NCBI GenBank assembly: GCA_038252405.1
Contig: JBBSAJ010000037.1
Location: 1-23,348, forward strand
Reading direction: 5' to 3'
Length of the DNA: 23,348 nt
DNA from: DATCDE01 sp038252405
Lineage (GTDB): Bacteria > Actinomycetota > Actinomycetes > Prado026
Shown: positions 1 to 8,455 of the stretch, one piece after another
Numbering within the stretch: position 1 is the first letter of the stretch
Layout: each line of letters opens with the position of its first letter
The notes under the pieces: model-generated
Seen by the model: only the letters and a program-made list of their open reading frames with translations
Database searches by the model: none
What the model was told of the DNA's origin: nothing
Made by a program: the position numbers and the translations under genes

Positions 1-101
1 GACAGGCCCGCGATGCCGACCGCAGCGATCAGCCGGCGCCTGCGCTCACGCTCCTCCGGCGCGGGGCCTTGCGGCTCCAGTTCGTTGAGCAGGTCGTCCA
101 T
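1..101 (-). CDS. Unknown protein, N-terminal fragment (runs off the left edge)
   Basis: Only the first 33 codons lie in the window, so function cannot be assigned. The ATG at 101-99 is preceded on the minus strand by a good GGAGGGG ribosome binding site. The visible protein starts with an acidic stretch (MDDLLNELEPQG), then a charged, arginine-rich segment (EERERRRR) and then a hydrophobic run (LIAAVGIAGLS) that may open a transmembrane helix. That layout suggests a short cytoplasmic tail followed by a membrane anchor, but this is inference. It is divergent from the aminotransferase gene; 208 bp lie between them, in which I see no clear operator. Confidence 0.6.
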   Translation of the reverse strand, partial: MDDLLNELEPQGPAPEERERRRRLIAAVGIAGL

Positions 102-309
102 CGTGGTCCCCTCCGTAGTTCGAACAGGCTGGTCGGCGTCTTTGACCGCCGATTCGCTCATCGACCGACCCGTCCGGACGCTTGACTCCGGGCGCTGGAA
201 ACCACCCGACCTGGCCAACTTCGGCGGAACCGCGTCATGACCTGAGCGATTCGCCGTCAGGCGACTGTCGGGCCGGTGCCGTTGCTCGGCGGACCTTAGG
301 CTGGAGCCC

Positions 310-1371
310 ATGACGGCACCACGGCTGCGCGCCGCCCTGGACGGGGTTCCCGCCTACCGGGCCGGCCGGCCGGCCCCAGAGGGCGCCTTCAAGATCTCCA
401 GCAACGAGAACCCCTACCCACCGCTGCCGTCGGTGCTGGCCGCCATCGAGAGCGCCGCCGGCCAGGTGAACCGCTACCCCGACTTCGCCTCGACCACGCT
501 GGTCGAGGCGCTGGCCGGCCGGTTCGGCGTCCCGGCCGAGCACCTCGCCGTCGGTACCGGGTCGGTCGCCGTTGCCCAGCAGGTCGTCCTGGCGACGGCT
601 GGCGAGGGTGACGAGGTGGTCTTCCCGTGGCGCTCGTTCGAGGCCTACCCGATCCTCGTGCAGCTGAGCGGCGCCACCTCGGTGCGCGTGCCGCTGGCCC
701 AGGACGGCGGCCACGACCTGGACGCCATGGTGGGCGCGGTCACCGAACGGACCAGGGTCGTGTTCGTCTGCAACCCGAACAACCCGACCGGCCCTCCGGT
801 GCGCCGGGCGGCCCTGGAGCGGTTCCTGGACGCCGTGCCGGCCGACGTCCTGGTCGTGCTGGACGAGGCCTACCGCGAGTTCGTGCGCGACCCCGACGTG
901 CCCGACGGCATCGCGCTGTACCGGGACCGGCCGAACGTGGCCGTGCTGCGCACCTTCTCCAAGGCCTACGGCCTGGCCGGGCTGAGGGTCGGGTTCGCCG
1001 TCGCCCACGAGCCGGTGGCGGCCGCGCTGCGCAAGACCGGGGTGCCGTTCGGGGTCAGCGACCTCGCCCAGGCCGCTGCGGTCGCCTCCCTGGCGGCCGA
1101 GCCGGAGCTGCTCGAGCGGGTCGACGCGCTCGTCGCCGAGCGGGGCCGCGTGCTCACGGCGCTGCGCGGGCTGGGCATCGGCGTCCCCGAGTCGCAGGCG
1201 AACTTCGTCTGGCTCGGCCTCGGGGCGCGCTCCGAGGCCTTCGCTGCCGCGTGCGAGCGGGCCGGGGTGGTGGTCCGCGCCTTCCCCGGGGAGGGCGTGC
1301 GGGTCACCGTGGCCGAGCCGGAGGCGTCCGACCGGTTCCTGGCGGTCGCGGCCGCCGAGCTGGCCGGCTGA
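310..1371 (+). CDS. pat: Aromatic amino acid / histidinol-phosphate-type aminotransferase (Pat/HisC2 family)
   Basis: A 353-residue class I/II PLP-dependent aminotransferase that moves an amino group between an aromatic 2-oxoacid (or imidazole-acetol phosphate) and glutamate in the cytoplasm. Visible motifs are the N-terminal SSNENPYPPLPSV, the cofactor-binding NPNNPTG, DEAYREFV, and FSKAYGLAGLR, where Lys218 is the expected PLP Schiff-base lysine. WRSFEAYP and SQANFVWLGLG match what I recall of mycobacterial HisC2/Pat, which is also 353 residues long. The ATG has a GGAG three bases upstream. It stands apart from any his operon, which favours the Pat role over a dedicated histidine-pathway enzyme. 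The stop lies 3 bp from the stop of the convergent EamA gene, leaving no room for an intergenic terminator. Confidence 0.88.
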   Translation: MTAPRLRAALDGVPAYRAGRPAPEGAFKISSNENPYPPLPSVLAAIESAAGQVNRYPDFASTTLVEALAGRFGVPAEHLAVGTGSVAVAQQVVLATAGEGDEVVFPWRSFEAYPILVQLSGATSVRVPLAQDGGHDLDAMVGAVTERTRVVFVCNPNNPTGPPVRRAALERFLDAVPADVLVVLDEAYREFVRDPDVPDGIALYRDRPNVAVLRTFSKAYGLAGLRVGFAVAHEPVAAALRKTGVPFGVSDLAQAAAVASLAAEPELLERVDALVAERGRVLTALRGLGIGVPESQANFVWLGLGARSEAFAAACERAGVVVRAFPGEGVRVTVAEPEASDRFLAVAAAELAG

Positions 1372-1374
1372 CGG

Positions 1375-2340
1375 TCAGGGCGCTGCGGGGCGCGGGCGCT
1401 CGCCCGCGACGACCAGGAACACGCCGAGGACGGCGAGCCCGCCGCCCACCGCGATGACCGCGGTGACCGGCTCGGCCAGCACCGCCCAGCCGAGCAGCAC
1501 GGCCACCACCGGGTTGACGTACGCGTAGGTGGACACCAGCGACAGCGGGGCATGCCCGACCAGCCAGACGAACGCGGTGAAGGCGAGCAGCGAGCCGAAC
1601 ACCACGAGGTAGGCCAGGGACCACCAGGCCTCGGCGGGGACGGCGGCCGGCTGGAACCCGTTCCACTCGTGCAGCAGCACCGACAGGACGAGCATCACCA
1701 GCCCGGCGCTGAGCATCTCGACGGTGGTGCCGACGAAGGGGTTCGCCGGCAGCCCCAGCCGCGGCGAGAGGAACGTGCCGATGGCCCAGCACCCGGTGCC
1801 CACCAGGATCACCACGATCCCCCAGGCCTGCACCTGGCCTCCGTGGCCACCCGGCCGGGCCAGCACCGCGATGCCGGCGAACCCGACGAAGGTCCCGGCC
1901 AGGGTGAGGGCCTGCGGACGGTCACCGGACAGCCGGCGCAGCAGCACCAGCCACAGCGGCATGGCCGCGACCAGCAGCGCCGCCAGCCCCGAGGGCACCG
2001 TCTTCTCGGCCAGCGCGACCCCGCCGTTGCCGCACACGAGCAGCAGGACGCCGATCACCGCGCCGGCCCGCAGCTCGCGGCGGGTGACCCGAAGCGTCCG
2101 CCATCCGGAGCCCACGGCGACCGCCACCGCGAGGATCGCCCCGGCCACCACGAAGCGCAGTCCCATCGCGCCCATGGGCGGCAGGCTGCGTACGACCACC
2201 CGGATGGCCAGGTAGGTCGAGCCCCACACCACGTAGACCACGCCGAGCGCCGTCCAGACGAGAGCCGCCGAGGGACGACGCGCAGCGGATCCGGTGCCCT
2301 CTCCTGGGGTGGCCTTGGGCACCGAGGCGGGGGAGCTCAC
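1375..2340 (-). CDS. EamA-family (drug/metabolite transporter superfamily) membrane exporter
   Basis: This 321-residue protein is an integral membrane transporter of the DMT superfamily, predicted to have about ten transmembrane helices in two repeated EamA units (roughly residues 30-165 and 175-310). The first unit opens with the typical VVYVVWGSTYLAIR motif, and the second contains the SLVSTYAYVNPVVAVLLGW signature seen in RhaT/YedA-like exporters. Substrate is unknown; relatives export amino acids or other metabolites. The start is a GTG at 2340 with only a weak purine-rich region upstream. A later start is possible, since the first 27 or so residues are not membrane sequence. It is divergent from the cyd operon (190 bp apart) and convergent with pat. 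Confidence 0.85.
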   Translation of the reverse strand: MSSPASVPKATPGEGTGSAARRPSAALVWTALGVVYVVWGSTYLAIRVVVRSLPPMGAMGLRFVVAGAILAVAVAVGSGWRTLRVTRRELRAGAVIGVLLLVCGNGGVALAEKTVPSGLAALLVAAMPLWLVLLRRLSGDRPQALTLAGTFVGFAGIAVLARPGGHGGQVQAWGIVVILVGTGCWAIGTFLSPRLGLPANPFVGTTVEMLSAGLVMLVLSVLLHEWNGFQPAAVPAEAWWSLAYLVVFGSLLAFTAFVWLVGHAPLSLVSTYAYVNPVVAVLLGWAVLAEPVTAVIAVGGGLAVLGVFLVVAGERPRPAAP

Positions 2341-2436
2341 CGGCCCATCCGATCACGGCCCCCCGACGGTGGACACGCGGGATCCGGACCGGGCCCCAGG
2401 CCGGGCGCCAGGCATGGTCTACCTCACAGCCCCCGC

Positions 2437-2451
2437 GGGACCAACGGCCCT
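2437..2451 (+). promoter_or_regulatory. Candidate DevR/DosR box upstream of cydA
   Basis: The sequence GGGACCAACGGCCCT matches the core GGGAC(C/T)NNN(A/G)GTCCC of the DosR/DevR box at 13 of 15 positions. Its centre (about 2444) lies roughly 43 bases before a likely start site implied by the -10-like CATGCT at 2475-2480, the usual spot for a DosR activator site. The window itself encodes a DevR-type regulator whose recognition helix appears identical to that of DosR. Binding is inferred; in 70+% GC DNA a partial match can arise by chance. Confidence 0.5.
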
Positions 2452-2474
2452 GAGTGGGGGGTGGGGGCCTCGCC

Positions 2475-2480
2475 CATGCT
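2475..2480 (+). promoter_or_regulatory. Possible -10 element of the cyd operon promoter
   Basis: CATGCT differs from the actinobacterial TANNNT consensus (here TATGCT) at its first base. Transcription would begin near 2487, giving a leader of about 44 bases. No good -35 hexamer is visible, which suits an activator-dependent promoter with the candidate DevR box covering that position. No Rex-type TGTGA-N-TCACA palindrome was found in this 190-bp gap. Confidence 0.3.
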
Positions 2481-2530
2481 GGGAACCGTCATGGCTCCAG
2501 GCCGCACGGCGACACCGGAGGAACGCGGAC

Positions 2531-3940
2531 ATGAATGCGCTCGATCTTGCGCGGTGGCAGTTCGGCATCACCACCGTCTACCACTTCATCTTCGTGCCCC
2601 TGACGATCTCGATGGCGTTCCTCGTCGCCGGCCTGCAGACGGTCTGGTACCGCACCGGCAACCCGGTGTACCTCCGGGCCACCAAGTTCTGGGGGAAGCT
2701 CTTCCTCATCAACCTGGCCATGGGTGTGGTCACCGGCATCGTCCAGGAGTTCCAGTTCGGGATGAACTGGAGCAACTACAGCCGGTTCGTCGGTGACATC
2801 TTCGGGGCGCCGCTGGCCGTCGAGGGTCTGCTGGCCTTCTTCATGGAGTCGACCTTCGTCGGTCTGTGGATCTTCGGCTGGGACCGGCTGCCCAAGAAGG
2901 TGCACCTGGCCACCATCTGGATGACCGCGCTCGGCACCTTCCTGTCCGCGTACTTCATCCTGGCCGCCAACTCCTTCATGCAGCACCCGGTCGGCTACAC
3001 GATCAACCCGGTCACCGGCCGGGCCGAGCTGACGGACTTCTTCGCGCTGCTGACCCAGGACGTCACCCTCATCACGGTGGCGCACACCATCACCGCCGCG
3101 TTCGTGTCCGGCGGCGCCTTCATGATCGGGATCAGCGCCTGGCACCTGGCCCGCAAGCGCCACGTCGACGTCTTCCGGCCGTCCCTGAAGTACGGCCTTG
3201 TAGTGGCGCTGGTGGCCTCGGCGCTCGTCGTGTTCACGGGTGACCTGCAGGGCAAGATCATGACCGCCAAGCAGCCGATGAAGATGGCCTCGGCGGAGGC
3301 GCTGTACGAGACCGCGCAGCCGGCTCCGTTCTCGATCCTCACGGTCGGGTCGCTGGACGGCAGCAAGGAGATCTTCTCGGTCAAGGTCCCGAGGCTGCTG
3401 TCGTTCCTGGCCACCGGCTCGTTCGACGGCAAGGTCGAGGGCATCAACAACATCCAGGCCCAGTACGTGGAGAAGTACGGCCCGGGGAGCTACATCCCGA
3501 ACATCCCGGTCACCTACTGGAGCTTCCGGCTGATGATGGGCTTCGGGTTCGTCGTCTTGTTCCTGTCCATCGCCGGGCTCTGGCTGATGCGGAGAGGACG
3601 GCTGCCAGGCGGCCGCTGGTTCTACGGCCTGGCGGTCTTCGGCCTGTTCGCGCCGATCCTGGCCAACAGCTTCGGTTGGATCTTCACCGAGATGGGCCGG
3701 CAGCCATGGACGGTGTTCGGGGTGTTCACCACGCCGGCCAGCGTCTCGCCCCAGGTGAGCGGGGGTGAGGTGCTCACCTCGATGATCGTGTTCACCCTGC
3801 TGTACGGCGTCCTGGCGGTGATCGAGGTCGCACTCATGGTCAAGTACGTCAAGCTCGGCCCCCCGGCCGAGGACGAGGTCGACCAGAACCCCTACGACCC
3901 CGACGCCCCGGCCGACCGGCCCCTGACCTTCGCGTACTGA
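2531..3940 (+). CDS. cydA: Cytochrome bd quinol oxidase subunit I
   Basis: CydA carries the haems b558, b595 and d and the quinol-oxidising loop of the high-affinity, cyanide-resistant terminal oxidase in the cytoplasmic membrane. The 469-residue product shows the expected ligands: His18 in TTVYHFIFVPLT (E. coli His19), His185 in ITVAHTITAAF (E. coli His186) and Met335 in YWSFRLMMGFG (E. coli Met393). The Q-loop contains GDLQGKIMTAKQPMKMASAE, and GRQPWTVFG follows later. Reaching the Met ligand at 335 rather than 393 shows the short (S-type) Q-loop usual outside enterobacteria. The open frame extends upstream to 2294, but the ATG at 2531 has a strong GGAGG nine bases before it and starts with the conserved MNALDLARWQFG. 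cydB follows after 12 bp. Confidence 0.97.
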   Translation: MNALDLARWQFGITTVYHFIFVPLTISMAFLVAGLQTVWYRTGNPVYLRATKFWGKLFLINLAMGVVTGIVQEFQFGMNWSNYSRFVGDIFGAPLAVEGLLAFFMESTFVGLWIFGWDRLPKKVHLATIWMTALGTFLSAYFILAANSFMQHPVGYTINPVTGRAELTDFFALLTQDVTLITVAHTITAAFVSGGAFMIGISAWHLARKRHVDVFRPSLKYGLVVALVASALVVFTGDLQGKIMTAKQPMKMASAEALYETAQPAPFSILTVGSLDGSKEIFSVKVPRLLSFLATGSFDGKVEGINNIQAQYVEKYGPGSYIPNIPVTYWSFRLMMGFGFVVLFLSIAGLWLMRRGRLPGGRWFYGLAVFGLFAPILANSFGWIFTEMGRQPWTVFGVFTTPASVSPQVSGGEVLTSMIVFTLLYGVLAVIEVALMVKYVKLGPPAEDEVDQNPYDPDAPADRPLTFAY

Positions 3941-3952
3941 CCGGAGACCGTC

Positions 3953-5014
3953 ATGGAGCTCACCACCGTCTGGTTCCTGCTCATCGCGGTCCTGTGGACC
4001 GGCTACTTCGTCCTCGAGGGGTTCGACTTCGGGGTCGGCGTCCTGCTGCCGGTGCTCGGCAAGACCGAGACCGACCGCCGGGTCATGATCAACACCATCG
4101 GCCCGGTCTGGGACGGCAACGAGGTATGGGTCCTCGTGGCGGGGGGCGCGACCTTCGCGGCCTTCCCCGAGTGGTACGCCACCTTGTTCAGCGGCTTCTA
4201 CCTGGCCCTGCTCGTCATCCTGGTCTCGCTGATCATCCGCGGGGTGGCCTTCGAGTACCGCGGCAAGCGGCCCGAACCGGTCTGGCGGCGGCGCTGGGAC
4301 TGGGCGATCTTCGTCGGCAGCCTGCTGCCCGCCGTGCTGTGGGGCGTGGCCTTCGGCAACATCGTCCGTGGGGTCCCGATCGAGCGGATCGGCGACCCGG
4401 CGCACCTGGAGTACACCGGCAACTTCTTCACCCTGCTCAACCCGTACGCGCTGCTCGGCGGTCTCACCACGCTCGGGCTGTTCGTCACCCACGGCGCGAT
4501 CTTCCTGGCGCTCAAGACGGACGGCGACATCCGGGCGCGGGCCAACGCCATGGCCACCAAGGCCGGCCTGGTCACGGCGGTGCTCGCGGTGGCCTTCCTG
4601 GCCTGGAGCCAGGCGTTCTCGAACAACCTCGCGGGGTCGGTCGTGCTGGCCGTCGTCACCGCCGCGGCGTTCGTCGGCGCGCTGGGCGTGAACCGGGTGG
4701 GTCGCGAGGGCTGGGCGTTCATCCTGAGCGCGGTGGCCATCGCGGGCGCGGTGGCGACGCTGTTCACCTCGCTGTACCCGAACGTCATGCCGTCGTCGGT
4801 GCGGGACATCTACAACCTGACGACCACCAACGCCTCGTCGTCGCCGTACACGCTCAAGGTCATGACGTGGGTGGCCGTGATCTTCACCCCCATCGTGCTG
4901 CTCTACCAGGGCTGGAGCTACTACGTGTTCCGCCGGCGGCTGAGCGCGACCAACATTCCGGCCGAAGCGCCGTCGGCGACCCCGATCGGCGCGGGGGGCA
5001 GCCCCCGGTCATGA
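3953..5014 (+). CDS. cydB: Cytochrome bd quinol oxidase subunit II
   Basis: This is a 353-residue multi-pass membrane subunit that pairs with CydA in the bd oxidase heterodimer. Recognisable CydB sequences are the first helix with YFVLEGFDFGVGVLLP, then NTIGPVWDGNEVWLV-like sequence (here NEVWVLVAGG) and FPEWYATLFSGFYLALL, followed by IIRGVAFEYR. A GGAG at 3943-3946 lies six bases before the ATG. The length fits the family (about 330-380). The C-terminal 20 or so residues are a soluble, low-complexity tail. The gene lies 12 bp after cydA and 7 bp before the GTG of cydD, so the four cyd genes should be one transcript. Confidence 0.97.
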   Translation: MELTTVWFLLIAVLWTGYFVLEGFDFGVGVLLPVLGKTETDRRVMINTIGPVWDGNEVWVLVAGGATFAAFPEWYATLFSGFYLALLVILVSLIIRGVAFEYRGKRPEPVWRRRWDWAIFVGSLLPAVLWGVAFGNIVRGVPIERIGDPAHLEYTGNFFTLLNPYALLGGLTTLGLFVTHGAIFLALKTDGDIRARANAMATKAGLVTAVLAVAFLAWSQAFSNNLAGSVVLAVVTAAAFVGALGVNRVGREGWAFILSAVAIAGAVATLFTSLYPNVMPSSVRDIYNLTTTNASSSPYTLKVMTWVAVIFTPIVLLYQGWSYYVFRRRLSATNIPAEAPSATPIGAGGSPRS

Positions 5015-5021
5015 TGGCGGG

Positions 5022-6689
5022 GTGAAGCCCCTCGACCCACGGCTGCTGAGGTACGCCCGCGCCACGCGGGCGTACCTCGTGGTGTCGGTCCTGCTGGGCA
5101 CGGCCACCGCGGCGCTCATCCTCGCCCAGGCCTGGCTGCTGGCCCGCCTGGTCGACGGCGCGTTCCTCGGCGGCCAGGGGCTGGCCGAGCTGAGCGGGCT
5201 GCTGCTCGCGCTCGGCGCCGTCGTCGTCGTTCGCGCCCTGGTCGTGTGGGCGAGCGAGCTGGCCGCCCACCGGTCCTCCGCGCTGGTGAAGTCGCAGCTG
5301 CGGTCCGGGCTGCTCGAGCGGGCCGTCGGGCAGGGCCCCGGCTGGCTGCGCGGCCAGCGGACCGGTGACCTGGCCACCCTGGCGACCCGCGGCATCGACG
5401 CTCTCGACGGCTACTTCTCCCGGTACCTGCCGCAGCTGGTGCTCGCGGTGATCGTCCCGGTCACCGTGCTGCTCGTGGTGCTCGGCCAGGACTGGCTGTC
5501 CGCGCTGATCATCGGGCTGACGCTGCCGCTCATCCCGGTCTTCATGATCCTCATCGGGCTGCAGACCCGGCGGCACACCGACCGGCAGTTCCGCACCCTG
5601 CAGCTGCTGGCCGGCTACTTCCTGGACGTCGTGGCCGGGCTGCCGACGCTCAAGGTGTTCGGGCGGGCGAAGGCGCAGGCCACCACCCTCCGCGAGGTCA
5701 CCGACACCTACCGCCGGGCCACCATGGGCACCCTGCGGATCGCGTTCCTGTCGTCGCTGGTGCTGGAGATGCTCGCCACCATCTCGGTGGCCCTGGTCGC
5801 CGTCTCGGTCGGGCTGCGGCTGGTGTCCGGGGGGCTGGACCTGCGCACCGCGCTGTTCGTGCTCGTGCTGGCACCCGAGGCGTACCTGCCGCTGCGGCAG
5901 GTCGGCGCGAACTTCCACGCCAGCGCCGAGGGGCTCACCGCGGCCGAGCAGGTGTTCGAGGTGCTCGACCAGCCGTTGCCGGCCCGGGGCACCCGCACCG
6001 ACGTGCCGGACCCCGCCACCACCGCGCTGGAGATCCGCGACCTCGTCGTCCGCTACCCCGACCGGGACGGGCCGGTCGTCGACGGGCTGTCCTTCACGCT
6101 GGAGCCGGGTGAGGTGCTCGCCGTCGTGGGGGCCAGCGGCTCCGGCAAGACCACCCTGCTGCAGGTGCTGCTCGGTTTCGTGGCGCCGGGGGCCGGGCAG
6201 GTCAGTGTGGGTGGCGTCGACCTGGCCGACCTGGACCCGGACGCCTGGCGGTCGGTGATCGCCTGGGTGCCGCAGCGTCCGCACCTGTTCGCGAGCACGC
6301 TGGACGCCAACATCCGGCTTGGCCGGCCGGACGCGACCGACGCCGAGGTGGCGCGGGCCGTTGCTGACGCTGGGCTCGCCGACCTGGTCGCCGCGCTGCC
6401 CCGGGGCCTGCAGACCGTCGTGGGCGAGCGCGGGGCCGGGCTGTCGGCCGGGGAGCGGCAACGGGTGGCGCTGGCCCGGGCGTTCCTGCGGAACGCGCCG
6501 CTGCTGCTGCTCGACGAGCCGACGTCCAACCTGGACGGCGCCACCGAGGCGGTGGTGCTGGCCGCGGTGCAGCGGCTGGCCCGCGGCCGGACCGTGCTGC
6601 TGACGGCGCACCGCCCCGCCCTGCTCGCGCTGGCCGACCGGGTGCTGCGGCTGGACGCGGACGTGGCCGCCGTCGAAGCGCTGCAGTGA
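5022..6689 (+). CDS. cydD: CydD, ABC transporter half needed for cytochrome bd assembly
   Basis: A 555-residue type-1 ABC exporter half-transporter: transmembrane domain over about residues 20-320, nucleotide-binding domain from about 340. CydDC heterodimers are required for bd oxidase maturation. They have been described as exporters of cysteine or low-molecular-weight thiols and, more recently, as a haem transporter. Visible ATPase motifs are Walker A GASGSGKTT (Lys376), a Walker B of LLLLDEP with the glutamate present, the D-loop SNLD and the switch histidine in LLTAHRP. The signature is LSAGERQR rather than LSGGQ, so the site it helps form may be the weaker one of the pair. The GTG start is seven bases from the cydB stop. 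Its TGA overlaps the GTG of cydC in GTGA, indicating translational coupling. Confidence 0.94.
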   Translation: MKPLDPRLLRYARATRAYLVVSVLLGTATAALILAQAWLLARLVDGAFLGGQGLAELSGLLLALGAVVVVRALVVWASELAAHRSSALVKSQLRSGLLERAVGQGPGWLRGQRTGDLATLATRGIDALDGYFSRYLPQLVLAVIVPVTVLLVVLGQDWLSALIIGLTLPLIPVFMILIGLQTRRHTDRQFRTLQLLAGYFLDVVAGLPTLKVFGRAKAQATTLREVTDTYRRATMGTLRIAFLSSLVLEMLATISVALVAVSVGLRLVSGGLDLRTALFVLVLAPEAYLPLRQVGANFHASAEGLTAAEQVFEVLDQPLPARGTRTDVPDPATTALEIRDLVVRYPDRDGPVVDGLSFTLEPGEVLAVVGASGSGKTTLLQVLLGFVAPGAGQVSVGGVDLADLDPDAWRSVIAWVPQRPHLFASTLDANIRLGRPDATDAEVARAVADAGLADLVAALPRGLQTVVGERGAGLSAGERQRVALARAFLRNAPLLLLDEPTSNLDGATEAVVLAAVQRLARGRTVLLTAHRPALLALADRVLRLDADVAAVEALQ

Positions 6690-8455
6690 GCGCGACCGAG
6701 GCGGTCCACGCGCCGCTGCGCCGGACCCTGGCGCTGGCCCGTCCGGCTCGCGGCCGGCTGCTGCTGGCCACGGTCCTCGGGGCGGCAGCGGTCGGTGCCG
6801 GTATCGGCCTGATGGCGACGTCCGCCTGGCTGATCGCCCGCGCGGCCCAGCAGCCGCCGGTCCTCACGCTCCAGGTGGCGATCGTGGGGGTGCGGTTCTT
6901 CGGCATCTCGCGCGGGGCCTTCCGGTACGGAGAGCGGCTGGTCGGCCACGACGCTGCCTTCCGGCTGCTGGCCCGGCTGCGGGTGACGGTCTACAACAAG
7001 CTGGAGGGCCTCGCGCCGTCCGGGCTGCCCGCGTTCCGGCAGGGCGACCTGCTGGCCCGGCTGGTGGACGACGTCGACGCGCTGCAGGACCTGCTGCTGC
7101 GGGTGCTGCCGCAGTACGGCATCGCGCTGCTCGCCGGCGCGGCCACGGTCGGGCTGATCAGCTGGATCCTGCCGTCGGCCGGGCTGGTGCTGCTGGTGGC
7201 GCTGCTGCTCGCCGCGACGCTCGTGCCGGCGCTCACCCGGGGGCTGGCCCGGCGCAGCGAGCAGCGACAGGCGGCCGCCCGTGGTGAGCTGTCGGCGTCC
7301 GTGGTCGACCTGCTGCAGGGGGCGCCCGACCTGGTCGCCTACGGCGCGGCCGGGGTGGCGCTGGCCAGGGCGGCCGAGGCCGACGCGGAGCTGACACAGG
7401 TCGCGGCCGCGACGGCACGGACGGCCGGGCTCGGCGCCGGGCTGACCAGCCTGCTCGGCGGGCTCGCCGTGGTCGGCGCGCTGGCGACCGGGATCCCGGC
7501 GGTACGGTCGGGCCACCTCGACGGCGTCCTGCTGGCCGTGCTGGCACTCACCCCGCTGGCGGCATTCGAGCTCGTCGTGGGCCTGCCCTCGGCGGCGCAG
7601 GCGCTGGAGCGGGTCCGGCAGTCGGCGGCCCGCGTGTTCGGCGTCCTCGACACCCCCGAGCCGCTCGTCGACCCGGCCGACCCGGCGCCGCTGCCGGACC
7701 GGGCGGTCGCAGGGGAGGCGACGGTGCGGGTGCGCGGGCTGACCGCCCGGTGGTCGGCCGAGGCGCCGCTGGCCCTCGACGGCGTCGACCTGGACCTGGC
7801 GCCCGGCCGCCGGGTCGCCGTCGTCGGGCCGAGCGGCTCCGGGAAGTCAACCCTGGCGGCCGTGCTGCTGCGGTTCCTGCCCTACGAGAAGGGCTCGGTC
7901 ACGCTGGGCGGGGCCGCGCTGTCCACCCTGGCCGGCGACGACGTCCGCACCGTGGTGGGGCTGGCCGCGCAGGACGCCCACCTGTTCGACAGCACGCTCG
8001 AGGAGAACCTGCGGCTGGCCCGGCGCGACGCCAGTCCCGAGCAGCTGCGCACGGCGTTGGCGGAGGCGCGCCTGCTCGACTGGGTGGACACGCTGCCCTC
8101 GGGGCTGGACACCCGGGTCGGCGAGCACGGCGCCCGGTTGTCCGGCGGTCAGCGGCAGCGGCTCGGCGTGGCGCGGGCGCTGCTCGCCGACTTCCCCGTG
8201 CTGGTCCTCGACGAGCCCGGCGAGCACCTCGACACGGCCACCGCCGACCAGCTGACGGCCGACCTGCTGGACGCGACCCGGGGTCGCAGCACGCTGGTGA
8301 TCACCCACCGGCTCAGGGGCCTGGAGGCCGTCGACGAGATCGTCGTGCTCGCCGGCGGCCGGGTCGTGGAGCGCGGTACGCATGACGAGCTGCTGGCCCT
8401 GGGGCACCGGTACGCGCAATCGTGGACCGAGGAGCGTGCGCATGACCGTGACTGA
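6686..8455 (+). CDS. cydC: CydC, partner ABC transporter half for cytochrome bd assembly
   Basis: A 589-residue ABC exporter half that should dimerise with CydD. The membrane domain spans about residues 15-310; the nucleotide-binding domain carries Walker A GPSGSGKST (Lys387), a canonical LSGGQRQR signature, Walker B VLVLDEP with the catalytic glutamate, and the switch histidine in VITHRLRG. The early segment ATSAWLIARAAQQPPVL followed by VGVRFFGISRGAFRYGERL is characteristic of CydC. The D-loop reads GEHLD in place of the usual SALD. The GTG start overlaps the cydD stop by 4 bp. The 3' end overlaps the ATG of the sensor kinase gene by 14 bp, so the kinase is almost surely on the same message. 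Naming CydD versus CydC follows gene order and this N-terminal motif. Confidence 0.93.
   Translation: MSATEAVHAPLRRTLALARPARGRLLLATVLGAAAVGAGIGLMATSAWLIARAAQQPPVLTLQVAIVGVRFFGISRGAFRYGERLVGHDAAFRLLARLRVTVYNKLEGLAPSGLPAFRQGDLLARLVDDVDALQDLLLRVLPQYGIALLAGAATVGLISWILPSAGLVLLVALLLAATLVPALTRGLARRSEQRQAAARGELSASVVDLLQGAPDLVAYGAAGVALARAAEADAELTQVAAATARTAGLGAGLTSLLGGLAVVGALATGIPAVRSGHLDGVLLAVLALTPLAAFELVVGLPSAAQALERVRQSAARVFGVLDTPEPLVDPADPAPLPDRAVAGEATVRVRGLTARWSAEAPLALDGVDLDLAPGRRVAVVGPSGSGKSTLAAVLLRFLPYEKGSVTLGGAALSTLAGDDVRTVVGLAAQDAHLFDSTLEENLRLARRDASPEQLRTALAEARLLDWVDTLPSGLDTRVGEHGARLSGGQRQRLGVARALLADFPVLVLDEPGEHLDTATADQLTADLLDATRGRSTLVITHRLRGLEAVDEIVVLAGGRVVERGTHDELLALGHRYAQSWTEERAHDRD

Noticed and set aside
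2294..2530. Extension of cydA to an upstream ATG at 2294.
   Set aside because: It would overlap the EamA gene, adds 79 residues with no family match, and would move the N terminus away from the conserved haem-ligand spacing (His18/19).
2341..2530. Search for a Rex operator upstream of cydA, known for cyd control in Streptomyces.
   Set aside because: No TGTGAAC-N-TTCACA-like palindrome is present in the gap.
2489..4492. A 667-codon open frame on the minus strand opposite cydA and cydB.
   Set aside because: Composition is dominated by Glu, Asp, Gln, Arg and Gly with no hydrophobic pattern; cydA and cydB explain the region.
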